Part shown: positions 17,899 through 26,776 of the stretch, piece by piece
Position numbering within the stretch: the stretch's first letter is position 1
How the letters are laid out: the number at the start of each line of letters is the position of its first letter
DNA from: Candidatus Nomurabacteria bacterium
GTDB taxonomy: Bacteria > Patescibacteriota > Minisyncoccia > Phycocordibacterales > UBA5272
Length of the DNA stretch: 34,395 bases
Reading direction: 5' to 3'
NCBI GenBank assembly: GCA_943354975.1
Contig: CALRDS010000003.1
Span: 1-34,395 of the forward strand
The notes under the pieces: model-generated
Told to the model about the DNA's origin: nothing
The model's input: only the letters and a program-made list of their open reading frames with translations
Databases searched by the model: none
Position numbers and translations under genes: made by a program

Positions 17899-19113
17899 AT
17901 GAAAAAGCAAGTGCTACCCACACTCAAACTCCCTGATAATCCGGGGGTATATTTTTTTCGTGGTAAGGAGGGTAAGATTTTATATATAGGAAAAGCTACA
18001 TCATTACGTGATAGAGTGCGAAGCTACTTTAATCCGGACCTGATGAAAGTTCGTGGTCTACGTCTAGTTACTATGGTTACTATTTCAGATACTGTTACGT
18101 ATCAAGAAACAGGCAGTGTACTAGAGGCATTATTACTTGAAAGTAAGTTAATAAAAGAAAATGACCCTATATATAATGCAAAAGAAAAAGATGATAAAAG
18201 TTTTACTTGTGTGGTTATCACTAAAGAAAAGTTCCCAAGAGTTTTAACTATGCGAATAAGAGATTTTGAAAAGAGATTCGAGAAGAACCAAGTCTCTGTG
18301 GTGTATGGTCCATTTGCATCATTATCACAATTACGTGACGCGATGAAAATAATTCGTAAGATGTTTCCATATAGAGATATTTGTGAACTAAATCAATCTA
18401 GACCGTGCTTTAATGCACAATTGAAACTTTGTCCAGGGGTATGTGTGGGGGCGATAACGGAGGCTGATTATAAAAGACACATTTCACATATTAGGAAACT
18501 GTTTGACGGCAAAAAGACAGAAATAAAAAAATCTCTGGAAAAGGAAATGAAAGAATATGCTAAAAAGTCTATGTTTGAAAAGGCTGGATTGGTTCGCAAC
18601 ACTATTTTTGCACTTGATCATATAAAAGACATAAGTTTAATTAAAGAAGATGAAGTATTGTCTTTTAAAAATAACGATTTTAGAATCGAAGCATATGACG
18701 TGGCGCATATATCTGGCACATCAAGAGTTGGTGTTATGACAGTGATGATTGGAAAAGAAAAAGAAACAAATGAATACAGAAAATTTAAATTGCCAGAGAA
18801 AATAAATGATGATTATGAAGGACTACGAGAAATTTTATTGCGAAGACTTGCGCATAAAGAATGGAGATACCCAGATCTTATAGTTATAGACGGTGGAACA
18901 GGTCATAAACAAACAGCTGAAAAAATTCTCGCAGGTCTCGGACTTAGTATTCCATGTGTTTCTGTAGTAAAAGATGAACGTCATAAACCAAAAAATATTC
19001 TAGGAAATAAAGTACATGTGGATTACCATAAAAGAGAGATACTTCTTGTTAATTCTGAAGCACATAGATTTGCAATTGGTTACCACAAAACCTTACGAAA
19101 TAAGGTCTCATAA
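17899..19113 (+). CDS. uvrC: UvrC-like excinuclease subunit, short (no C-terminal HhH region)
   Basis: GVYFFRGKEGKILYIGKATSLRDRVRSYF (GIY-YIG), UVR motif, VIDGGTGHKQTAEKIL; ends at AHRFAIGYHKTLRNKVS. Confidence 0.92.
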   Translation: MKKQVLPTLKLPDNPGVYFFRGKEGKILYIGKATSLRDRVRSYFNPDLMKVRGLRLVTMVTISDTVTYQETGSVLEALLLESKLIKENDPIYNAKEKDDKSFTCVVITKEKFPRVLTMRIRDFEKRFEKNQVSVVYGPFASLSQLRDAMKIIRKMFPYRDICELNQSRPCFNAQLKLCPGVCVGAITEADYKRHISHIRKLFDGKKTEIKKSLEKEMKEYAKKSMFEKAGLVRNTIFALDHIKDISLIKEDEVLSFKNNDFRIEAYDVAHISGTSRVGVMTVMIGKEKETNEYRKFKLPEKINDDYEGLREILLRRLAHKEWRYPDLIVIDGGTGHKQTAEKILAGLGLSIPCVSVVKDERHKPKNILGNKVHVDYHKREILLVNSEAHRFAIGYHKTLRNKVS

Positions 19114-19238
19114 TCGCATGCAAAATCTCATGTCAAGGTTTACTCTTGACATGACATTGAAAGACAAAAAGAGTGGCTTTTAGAATGTAAATGTGTAAAC
19201 TGGATACATTAACAAATATGTAATTTTTAGCGTGTATT

Positions 19239-22190
19239 ATGCCTATTCTACAAATAATTAAGAAGCGAAATGGGGAGATTGTGCAATTTGAACCAGGGAA
19301 AATCGAGTTAGCAGTTAGTAAGGCATTTTTGGCAGTAACACGGGATGAAAAGCTTGCAGTCTCTAAACATATCGCAGAACTTGTAGCTAAGGAGCTCGAG
19401 CTAGAAGCGCTTACTCGTGAAGGCTATGTTCCATCTGTAGAACACACTCAAGATTTAGTTGAGAAAAACATAATGAGTGCAGGCTTTTTTGATGTCGCTA
19501 AACATTACATCATTTATCGTTTTGAACACGCAAAGATTCGTGAAGTGAAAAAGCTTGAGACACTAGAAAAAGTAGAAGAGGGAGGGCTATTCATAACAAA
19601 GAAAAATGGGACTAAGCAAAGATTTGATATAAGTAAAATCGAAAGTGCAGTGAAGTATGTTATCTCAGGTTATGAAAAAGAAATAAATGTAGATCAAATC
19701 ATAAATCAAGTAAAACTAGAAATTTATGAAGGGATGCCTACAAAAGAAATCAGTCGTGCACTTATCATGACGATACGTTCTTTAATAGAACAGGATACTG
19801 CATATTCATATGTCGCCTCGCGCATGATACTCGCACAAATAAATGAAGATGTTATTGGAACTGAGGTAATGGATTATTCAAAGATAGATGAACAGTACAA
19901 GGGGGCATTTGTTAAAGGAATACACCGCGGAGTTGAAAAAGGAATATTAGATACGAGGATGAATAACTTCGACTTGAATCGTTTGGCCGCAGCGCTTGTG
20001 CGCTCACGTGATGAACTATTAATGTATCTTGGTTCACAAACATTGTACGAAAGATATTTAACACGAGATATAGAAGGAGATGGAAAAATAATGGAACATA
20101 TACAAGGGTTCTGGATGAGAGTCGCTATGGGAGTAGCGCTTGCTGAAAGAGAAATTGATCGTACCACTCGGGCCATAGAATTTTATGAAGCAGTTTCTAC
20201 ACTACGATTCGTACCGTCTTCTCCTACACTTTTCCACGCAGGTACAAAGCATGCACAGCTATCTAGTTGTTACCTAAACATAGTGGGGGATTCCCTAGAG
20301 AGTATTTTCAAAGTTTATGGTGACAACGCTCAGCTATCAAAATGGGCAGGAGGAATAGGAACGTCCTGGACTTCTGTGCGAGCGTCTGGCTCACTGGTGA
20401 AAAAGTCTGGCATGAAATCAAACGGTCTAGTTCCATTTCTTAAGATTGCAAATGATGTAACTGTGGCTATTAACCGTTCAGGACGACGTCGTGGAGCCAC
20501 ATGTGTATATATAGAGAATTGGCATTATGATGTAGAAGAATTCCTAGAACTTCGCAAAAATACAGGAGATGATAGACGCCGAACGCATGATATGGACACA
20601 GCACTTTGGATATCAGATTTGTTTATGAAGAGAGCACAAGATGATGGAGATTGGACACTTTTTTCACCGAATGAAGTACCAGAACTTCCAGAGACATACG
20701 GTTCAACCTTTGAAAAACATTACATGCGTTATGAAGAGTTAGCAAAGGAAGGAAAGATTAAAATCTTTAAGCAAATAAAAGCCCGCGAACTTTGGCGCAA
20801 GATGATTACTATGCTTTATGAAACAGGACATCCATGGATTACATGGAAAGATCCATCAAATGTGCGTTCACCACAAGATCACGCTGGAGTCGTTCACAAT
20901 TCAAATCTCTGCACTGAAATCACGCTTAACAATTCTGTAGATGAAACAGCAGTGTGTAATTTGGGCTCATTGAATTATCAGCGTCTGATGCGTGATGGCA
21001 AGTTCGATGTGGACATGGTAGCAGCTACTACTCGCACAGCGGTGCGTATGCTAGATAATGTGATTGATGTTAACTATTATCCAACAGTAGAAGCAGAGAG
21101 AAGTAATTTCCGTCATAGACCGATTGGCCTTGGACTTATGGGATTCCACGATGCACTTTATATGATGAATATAAATTTCGATTCTGATGAGGCTGTGAAG
21201 TTCGCAGATGAATCTATGGAGCTCATTTCATACCACGCGATTTTGACGTCCGCAGAACTCGCTCGTGAAAGAGGGACTTATGCAAGTTATAAGGGAAGTA
21301 AGTGGGACCGCGGAATATTCCCAGTGGACACTCTCGCACTTCTTGAAAGAGAACGTGGACTAGAAATTCCAATTTCAAAAGAAGGACGCCTCGATTGGAC
21401 CCCAGTGCGTGAAGCAGTACGTCAATATGGAATGAGAAATTCAAATACTATGGCTATGGCTCCAACTGCAACTATTTCAAACATCGCTGGTTCTGTTCCA
21501 TGTATTGAGCCGACTTACAAAAATATTTATGTTAAGTCAAACATGAATGGAGAATTTATCGTTCTTAATCAATATCTAGTATCTGATTTGAAAGCTCTCG
21601 GGCTTTGGGATTTTGAAATGATTGGACAATTGAAATACAATGACGGCTCGCTAAAAGATATTCCTTCAATACCGCCACATATAAAAGATAAGTACAAAGA
21701 AGTATTCCAAATCGAACCATCATGGTTGCTAAAGTCAGCAGCAGCACGTGGTAAGTGGGTAGATCAGTCACAATCACTAAATATTTATTTCGCTGGTTCA
21801 TCAGGAAGAGAGCTTGCAGGAATATACGAATACGCATGGTCTTTAGGACTAAAGACTACATATTATCTGCGCTCTCTCGGCGCTTCTCAAGTAGAAAAGA
21901 GTACAGTCAATGCTGCAGAATTCGGCTCTACTCATACACGTACAACCGGTGGAAAAACAACAGATGCAGTATCACAAACTTCAGTTCCTAGTCCAGTCTC
22001 TGTAGCGCCAGCCATGGCCTCCGCGGTTGCTTCATCAATAGTTTCGCCAGTTGCTCCGATTATGTCTATGGTACAAAATGTAACACAAGAAGAAAAAGTT
22101 CCAGTGCTCGCACAAGCTCTTCAGCAAAATAATCAGATGAAATACAAAATCACTGTTATGCCTGATGCCACCTGCGATGGATGCCAATAA
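19239..22190 (+). CDS. nrdA: Ribonucleoside-diphosphate reductase alpha subunit with tandem ATP-cones
   Basis: Two ATP-cone-like segments at N-terminus, SSCYLNIVGDSLESI, NLCTEITLN, MAPTATISNIAGSVPCIEP. Confidence 0.95.
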   Translation: MPILQIIKKRNGEIVQFEPGKIELAVSKAFLAVTRDEKLAVSKHIAELVAKELELEALTREGYVPSVEHTQDLVEKNIMSAGFFDVAKHYIIYRFEHAKIREVKKLETLEKVEEGGLFITKKNGTKQRFDISKIESAVKYVISGYEKEINVDQIINQVKLEIYEGMPTKEISRALIMTIRSLIEQDTAYSYVASRMILAQINEDVIGTEVMDYSKIDEQYKGAFVKGIHRGVEKGILDTRMNNFDLNRLAAALVRSRDELLMYLGSQTLYERYLTRDIEGDGKIMEHIQGFWMRVAMGVALAEREIDRTTRAIEFYEAVSTLRFVPSSPTLFHAGTKHAQLSSCYLNIVGDSLESIFKVYGDNAQLSKWAGGIGTSWTSVRASGSLVKKSGMKSNGLVPFLKIANDVTVAINRSGRRRGATCVYIENWHYDVEEFLELRKNTGDDRRRTHDMDTALWISDLFMKRAQDDGDWTLFSPNEVPELPETYGSTFEKHYMRYEELAKEGKIKIFKQIKARELWRKMITMLYETGHPWITWKDPSNVRSPQDHAGVVHNSNLCTEITLNNSVDETAVCNLGSLNYQRLMRDGKFDVDMVAATTRTAVRMLDNVIDVNYYPTVEAERSNFRHRPIGLGLMGFHDALYMMNINFDSDEAVKFADESMELISYHAILTSAELARERGTYASYKGSKWDRGIFPVDTLALLERERGLEIPISKEGRLDWTPVREAVRQYGMRNSNTMAMAPTATISNIAGSVPCIEPTYKNIYVKSNMNGEFIVLNQYLVSDLKALGLWDFEMIGQLKYNDGSLKDIPSIPPHIKDKYKEVFQIEPSWLLKSAAARGKWVDQSQSLNIYFAGSSGRELAGIYEYAWSLGLKTTYYLRSLGASQVEKSTVNAAEFGSTHTRTTGGKTTDAVSQTSVPSPVSVAPAMASAVASSIVSPVAPIMSMVQNVTQEEKVPVLAQALQQNNQMKYKITVMPDATCDGCQ

Positions 22191-22265
22191 ATAGTCGAAA
22201 GTCTATAAAGTTCATAAAGTTAAAAGTGAATTCAATACAAAATTATCAACTAAAAATAAATCACC

Positions 22266-23354
22266 ATGAACCCAACACCACAACCTCAATCAGGAACAGT
22301 TACACCCACAACACACAAGTCAGTTATTGATCGCGGTGCAGGACGAGTGGATATAAATAAACGCAAGATAATAAATGGTGAAGGGGCAGACGTGGTACAG
22401 CTTTGGCCGATAAAGCATAAGTTCGCATGGGAAGCATATAACGTCGGTAATGCGAATCACTGGCTTCCTACAGAGATCAGTATGCAACTAGACATCGAAC
22501 AGTGGCGTGCACAGAATGTTTTAACAGCAGATGAGCGTCATGCATTTCGTACAGTGCTCGGATTCTTTACTACAGCGGATTCAATCGCAGCGAATAATTT
22601 GGTCCTAGCATTTTATAAACACATCACATCTCCTGAGGCACGATTGTATTTACTCCGTCAAGCATATGAAGAGGCAGTACATACTCATGCGTATCAATAC
22701 ATGGTGGAGTCTTTAGGACTTGATGGTACAGAGATATTTAACATGTATCGTGAGGTGGATGCAATTTATGATAAAGATGAATTTATCTTGTCATTCAATC
22801 AAGGAATCTTTGACCCACATTTCAAAACAGGAACTTTTGAAAATGATCAAAAGTTTTTAGAAAACATGTGTGTATTCTCACTAATTCTTGAAGGAATATT
22901 TTTCTATTCATCATTTGCAGTTATGTTTGGATTTCAGCGACAGGGGAAGTTGGTAGGTTCAGCTGAGCAGATTCAATACATCATGCGTGATGAGAGTAAT
23001 CATATGAACTTCGGTATTGATATGATAAATACTATAAAGCAAGAACAGCCAGAACTCTGGACTCTAGCTTTTGTGGAGAGAATTACAGCGCTTGTGAAGA
23101 AAGCGGTGGAGTTGGAATATAAATTCGCAGTTGAAGTTTTCCCAAAGGGAATATTTGGATTAAATGCAGATGGTTTCAAACAGTACATTGAACACATTGC
23201 AGACAGGAGACTTGCGCGTGTGGGAATAGATCAGGTGTATGGTTCAGCCAATCCATTCCCATGGATGAGTGAGGCGGTGGATTTGAGTAAGGAGAAGAAT
23301 TTTTTTGAAACGAGGGTTACCGAATACAAAACTGGGGGCACTCTCGACTGGTAG
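22266..23354 (+). CDS. nrdB: Ribonucleoside-diphosphate reductase beta subunit
   Basis: FFTTADSIAANNL, EEAVHTHAYQYMVESL, RDESNHMNFGIDM. Confidence 0.95.
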   Translation: MNPTPQPQSGTVTPTTHKSVIDRGAGRVDINKRKIINGEGADVVQLWPIKHKFAWEAYNVGNANHWLPTEISMQLDIEQWRAQNVLTADERHAFRTVLGFFTTADSIAANNLVLAFYKHITSPEARLYLLRQAYEEAVHTHAYQYMVESLGLDGTEIFNMYREVDAIYDKDEFILSFNQGIFDPHFKTGTFENDQKFLENMCVFSLILEGIFFYSSFAVMFGFQRQGKLVGSAEQIQYIMRDESNHMNFGIDMINTIKQEQPELWTLAFVERITALVKKAVELEYKFAVEVFPKGIFGLNADGFKQYIEHIADRRLARVGIDQVYGSANPFPWMSEAVDLSKEKNFFETRVTEYKTGGTLDW

Positions 23355-23481
23355 TTATTTCGCCAGAAATTACTTCATCTACTTCGTTGTGGAGCCTCGT
23401 TTGCTCCTCAATGTAGTGGTACCTACATCTCGTCACAAACTTCTCCACGCCTTGTATCTAAAGCAATTTCTTACGAAATAA
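23355..23481. repeat. Structured repeat, copy B
   Basis: TTATTTCG..AGAAATT.CTT / AAG.AATTTCT..CGAAATAA arms; inner GTGGAG/CTCCAC and TGTAG/CTACA; homologous to copy A. Confidence 0.75.
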
Positions 23482-23483
23482 AA

Positions 23484-23503
23484 AAGCCCCAAATAAATGG
23501 GGA
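23484..23503 (-). terminator. Rho-independent terminator (second of a tandem pair)
   Basis: minus CCCCATTTATTTGGGGCTTTTTT. Confidence 0.7.
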
Positions 23504-23504
23504 A

Positions 23505-23666
23505 ATAAAAAAGGGGACGCGCTTGCTGTTGCTTTGCGTCCCCCGCCGACTTAAGTATTTAAGACCATTACCGTGTTGTCTTACACCTCGGAATGCTTTA
23601 GGAGCTTTCTCGTCCCTTAGCACGCCAGACACGGGAGGAAGCGCGATTGTTACCTAGGCTTCACAC
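23505..23666 (-). ncRNA. Candidate structured ncRNA 2 (about 160 nt)
   Basis: minus promoter TTGACA (23695-23700) N16 TATAAT (23673-23678); terminator GGGGACGCAAAGCAACAGCAAGCGCGTCCCCTTTTTT; internal CCGTGT/ACACGG and TGCT..AGCA hairpins; no ORF. Confidence 0.7.
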
Positions 23667-23716
23667 CCTTTAATTATACACCCTGTGAATCTTTTGTCAA
23701 CCCTATAAGATTTGAA

Positions 23717-23900
23717 TATAAAAAGAAAAAACCGGGGGTGAGCCGGTTGCAGGTGTGCATCCAAACTAGGGATTTGGATATGGGATCGCACGCCTTAGAT
23801 TTACTACTCGCACCAAACAAGTTGTGTGCGCCTATGGAAGTAGCCCTAGATTTTCACCTCCCGAGAAACGGGTATGGGCCTCACTACCTGCACCACGACG
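23717..23900 (-). ncRNA. Candidate structured ncRNA 3 (about 180 nt)
   Basis: 7-bp closing stem TGCAGGT/ACCTGCA, three internal hairpins (CCCG/CGGG, GCAC/GTGTGC with CTAC..GTAG, TCCAAA/TTTGGA), terminator AACCGG..CCGGTTTTTTC on minus strand; promoter weak. Confidence 0.55.
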
Positions 23901-23930
23901 ACCGGAAAGGCGTATTAATATATTAACATA

Positions 23931-23967
23931 AAAATAAAAACCGGGGAGGAGATGAGTCCTGCCCGGA
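23931..23967 (-). terminator. Rho-independent terminator of GNAT gene
   Basis: minus CCGGGCAGGACTCATCTCCTCCCCGG + TTTTTATTTT. Confidence 0.85.
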
Positions 23968-23973
23968 ATAAAT

Positions 23974-24534
23974 TTATTGTTTCTTTGAAGCTTTCTTCCA
24001 GTTGTCGTAGAAGCATGCAAGAGTTGCTACGTCTACCCAGCCACCTTCACGGAATAACTGTTCTTTCAATATTCCTTCGACTACGTATCCGCAACGTTTG
24101 CTATAGGCGAGGCTTGCTTTGTTTCGCACATCGACGTGTGAAATGATTTTATGCATTCCGAGAGTTTCGAATGCATACTGGAGCATCACCATCTTCGCGT
24201 CAGTGGCGTAGCCTTTTCCGCGAAGATTTTTCTCGCCGATGATCGTTCCAGTTAACGTATGACGATTCACCCAGTCGATACCGTGCAATCCCATCACGCC
24301 GATGGTGCGACGATTTCTTTTAGTCTCTATCATCATCACTATGTCGTTTGGGTTTTTCGACAGGTTGCCTATCTTTTTAACCCAGTCCTCTTCTTCCATT
24401 TCCGTCATCGGAAATGTACGTGCCAGATAGACCCTCGTTTCTGGATCATTTATCCAGCGTGTGAAAAGCGGGATATCTGACATCGAGACGGGACGGAGAA
24501 TGGTTTTCTTTCCGGAGAGGAATACGTTTGTCAT
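23974..24534 (-). CDS. GNAT-family acetyltransferase (RimJ/RimL type)
   Basis: LRPVSMSDIPLFTRWINDPETRVYL, GEKNLRGKGYATDAKMVMLQYAFETLGMHKI; SD AGGAG. Confidence 0.92.
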   Translation of the reverse strand: MTNVFLSGKKTILRPVSMSDIPLFTRWINDPETRVYLARTFPMTEMEEEDWVKKIGNLSKNPNDIVMMIETKRNRRTIGVMGLHGIDWVNRHTLTGTIIGEKNLRGKGYATDAKMVMLQYAFETLGMHKIISHVDVRNKASLAYSKRCGYVVEGILKEQLFREGGWVDVATLACFYDNWKKASKKQ

Positions 24535-24559
24535 GGTTGACTCCTGGTGGTTTAAAAGA

Positions 24560-24588
24560 ACAGAGCATCACATTATGTGATGCTCTGT
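24560..24588 (-). terminator. Attenuator-like hairpin upstream of GNAT
   Basis: Perfect ACAGAGCATCACA/TGTGATGCTCTGT 13-bp stem, followed on minus strand by TTCTTTT. Confidence 0.7.
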
Positions 24589-24617
24589 AGGCCTTTATTA
24601 TTTATATATAGATTTCG

Positions 24618-24722
24618 TTATAAAGATTCACCCAGCATCACACAATTAAAATACGCCACAGGATTAATACCTGAGAGGTTCGCAAAACGCATATTTGTAT
24701 GTGATGACTGTGTCTTTGCCAT
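24618..24722 (-). CDS. Putative 34-aa leader peptide MAKTQSSHTNMRFANLSGINPVAYFNCVMLGESL
   Basis: ATG 6 nt after TAGAAA (-10) with TTGACA at N17; lies before attenuator hairpin; no SD. Confidence 0.45.
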   Translation of the reverse strand: MAKTQSSHTNMRFANLSGINPVAYFNCVMLGESL

Positions 24723-24728
24723 AATTTA

Positions 24729-24757
24729 TTTCTACTATATATAAGTTTTTGTGTCAA
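24729..24757 (-). promoter_or_regulatory. Sigma70-like promoter for leader/GNAT
   Basis: minus TTGACA-N17-TAGAAA. Confidence 0.55.
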
Positions 24758-24773
24758 GAAAGATTTTTTGGAA

Positions 24774-24848
24774 CAGGGTAGTGTAAGTTGGCCTCGCACT
24801 TTGTACGTTTCGACATCAGACGAAACAATGACAACTTCTACTACCCTG
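24774..24848. repeat. 75-bp palindromic element, copy 2
   Basis: CAGGGTAGTGTAAGTTG...CAACTTCTACTACCCTG; matches reverse complement of 11000-11075. Confidence 0.85.
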
Positions 24849-24849
24849 A

Positions 24850-24879
24850 ATAAAAAAGCCCCGCACGAATGTGCGGGGG
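24850..24879 (-). terminator. Rho-independent terminator
   Basis: minus CCCCGCACATTCGTGCGGGGCTTTTTTATT. Confidence 0.9.
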
Positions 24880-24941
24880 GTGTCCCAAGTGGGAGGGGAG
24901 GGACAAAGGAGCTGCGGCAAAATCGGGGTAGTGTGCGCTTG

Positions 24942-25088
24942 TTATTCGAGGAAAAGCGCAACGAAGATCTTCATCATCGTATTTTCCGGGTTGACTGTGA
25001 GCACAAAGTACGCGGTGAGCAGTATTGCGAATGCAACTGCAACCACGAAGCTCAGCACCGGCTTCTGAGGCGGGTAATCGTTTTTCAT
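24942..25088 (-). CDS. Small single-TM protein (48 aa) MKNDYPPQKPVLSFVVAVAFAILLTAYFVLTVNPENTMMKIFVALFLE
   Basis: SD AAGGGAG, upstream TTGACA-N17-TATATT, downstream terminator; too short for the supplied ORF track. Confidence 0.75.
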   Translation of the reverse strand: MKNDYPPQKPVLSFVVAVAFAILLTAYFVLTVNPENTMMKIFVALFLE

Positions 25089-25192
25089 GGGGTGTCTCCC
25101 TTATTTTTAATGCCGGATTTACCGGCGAACTGTACTCTTATAATATAGCATATTTGTGATGTTTTGTCAATATAAGTTTTATTATTTTCAAA

Positions 25193-25657
25193 TTGACTTT
25201 AGATGAAAATACAAGTAGATTTACTAATGAATTCTTGATCGATTTTTTGGGGGGGATGCACTTGAAAACGAAATTGATAGATTTGATTCACGAGTACCCG
25301 AAGCCGATAGCTATCTCAGGGTGTCTCAGGGAAACTCTCAGCTCCTTGGGTTATCTGCGTGATGAAGCACCGCTTATGGTTTCTGAAGAGGGGGACGTAA
25401 GAATCTGGTTTAGAATCTTCGAAGGTAGAAAGTTCGTAGATGTTCATTTGGATGAGCCAGACTTTTCTTGAGAAGAGCTACAAAATTTTTGGAGTTCTCT
25501 TACCGAGGAATGGAGTAAGGCTAGCCCTGAAGAAATTCTCGCAGTCATGAATATGTTCAAAGATGAAAAGGTGATTGCTGACCTAAAAAGGGTTCTTTAC
25601 GAAAAGGGGATGACTAGGTGGCATGCAAACTTTGCCCCCGCAACGTCCTTTCACTGA
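25193..25657 (+). pseudogene. Hypothetical protein ORF interrupted by in-frame TGA at 25469-25471 (possible pseudogene or readthrough)
   Basis: Same frame stays open for 61 codons after TGA with protein-like sequence EELQNFWSSLTEEWSKASPEEILAVMNMFKDEKVIADLKRVLYEKGMTRWHANF; no good start codon (TTG). Confidence 0.5.
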
Positions 25658-25680
25658 TTCCTCTACGGTTTACATTAGAT

Positions 25681-25703
25681 CCGCTACGGCGGGTTTTCTT
25701 TTT
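25681..25703 (+). terminator. Short terminator
   Basis: CCGCTACGGCGGGTTTTCTTTTT. Confidence 0.55.
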
Positions 25704-25718
25704 GCTATACTATTAAGT

Positions 25719-26657
25719 ATGATAAATGTTTCGAAAAGTTTGCCAGATATCGCAGTCTTGCGAGGTGGAACAAAAGAATTTAAGAAGTCTCTCACAGATG
25801 GAGGAGAGGTGCTCTCTTCACTTTCTAAAATAGGATATCAACCACTCGATGTTTTGATTACTGATAATGGTCAGTGGACTGTGCGCGGAAGACCGACTGA
25901 TGCACATGAAATATTTTCTAGGTCACATACAATAATAGACACAACAAGAGAAATAAATAAAGATTATCATGACCTAGCACGTCGCATGGGAATACCACTT
26001 ATGCTATCGAAAGATCACAACATGACTTTAAGTCGTGAAGACATGTATAGAATATTACGCCAACAAGGAATACGAGTACCAGACACTATTACAATACGTG
26101 CGAGTGAACCACTTTTAGATACTGACCTTCGTGATATTTGGTCCACGTATCATACACCACTTATCGTACGATCTCTTCATAGAAATGAAACTGCACCATC
26201 TAAACTTGTTCGAATGTTTCAAGATTTGGAAAACGCCGTGCGTGATTATCATGGAAGAGGAATAGATGTGCATGTGATGACATACAGACGTGTTCCGACA
26301 TCATCTGTCGCAGTATTACCAAACTTTCACGGTCAGGAACTCTACACACCACTATGGGTAGATACTTTCGCGGGTATTAATGAGATACCAAATAGTTCTG
26401 CAAATATGAGTGCACATCACCAAGCTCCACAATTTAGAAAAGATCAGATTAGAGAATTTGTTACAAAAACATATGACGCATTAGGATTAACTGGGCCTGC
26501 ATGTATAGACGTTATTCAGCATAATAATGGATATATAGTAGTAAATGTAGATCCAGCACCTTCTTTTAGAAAAGATAGTAGATTTACTAAGTCTCTTGAA
26601 TCAACTGGTTCAAGTATTGGTCAATATATTCACTCACACATCGTATCGTCATTATAA
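25719..26657 (+). CDS. ATP-grasp protein, D-alanine-D-alanine ligase-like (start re-assigned from 25623)
   Basis: LARRMGIPLMLSKDHNMTLSREDMYRILRQQGIRVPDT, TGPACIDVIQHNNGYIVVNVDPAPSF; TATACT 7 nt before ATG 25719. Confidence 0.75.
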   Translation: MINVSKSLPDIAVLRGGTKEFKKSLTDGGEVLSSLSKIGYQPLDVLITDNGQWTVRGRPTDAHEIFSRSHTIIDTTREINKDYHDLARRMGIPLMLSKDHNMTLSREDMYRILRQQGIRVPDTITIRASEPLLDTDLRDIWSTYHTPLIVRSLHRNETAPSKLVRMFQDLENAVRDYHGRGIDVHVMTYRRVPTSSVAVLPNFHGQELYTPLWVDTFAGINEIPNSSANMSAHHQAPQFRKDQIREFVTKTYDALGLTGPACIDVIQHNNGYIVVNVDPAPSFRKDSRFTKSLESTGSSIGQYIHSHIVSSL

Positions 26658-26714
26658 TAATGTGTATTATATCTAGGCAAGGCTTTAATTCAGATATTGA
26701 GTCAGATACGAGTT

Positions 26715-26776
26715 ATGCAAAATTTTTAAAACTAAGGCGTCCATAGACGTACGACGCAGGAATAAAAATTTTGCAT
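26715..26776. repeat. Inverted repeat element, possible relative of structured repeats A/B
   Basis: Perfect 14-bp arms ATGCAAAATTTTTA/TAAAAATTTTGCAT with inner GCGTC/GACGC; flanked by GCGAAGTAGATGG. Confidence 0.65.

Noticed and set aside
19129-19153. CATGTCAAG..CTTGACATG hairpin after uvrC
   Set aside because: No T-tract; may be a weak terminator or operator but unsupported by other copies here.
24768-25148. Plus-strand ORFs 24768-25148 and 24871-25068
   Set aside because: Overlap the palindromic element, a terminator and the antisense of the better supported 48-aa gene.
25469-25471. Genome-wide UGA recoding (as in Gracilibacteria/Absconditabacteria)
   Set aside because: Large core genes contain no in-frame UGA, and several accessory ORFs appear to terminate normally at UGA.
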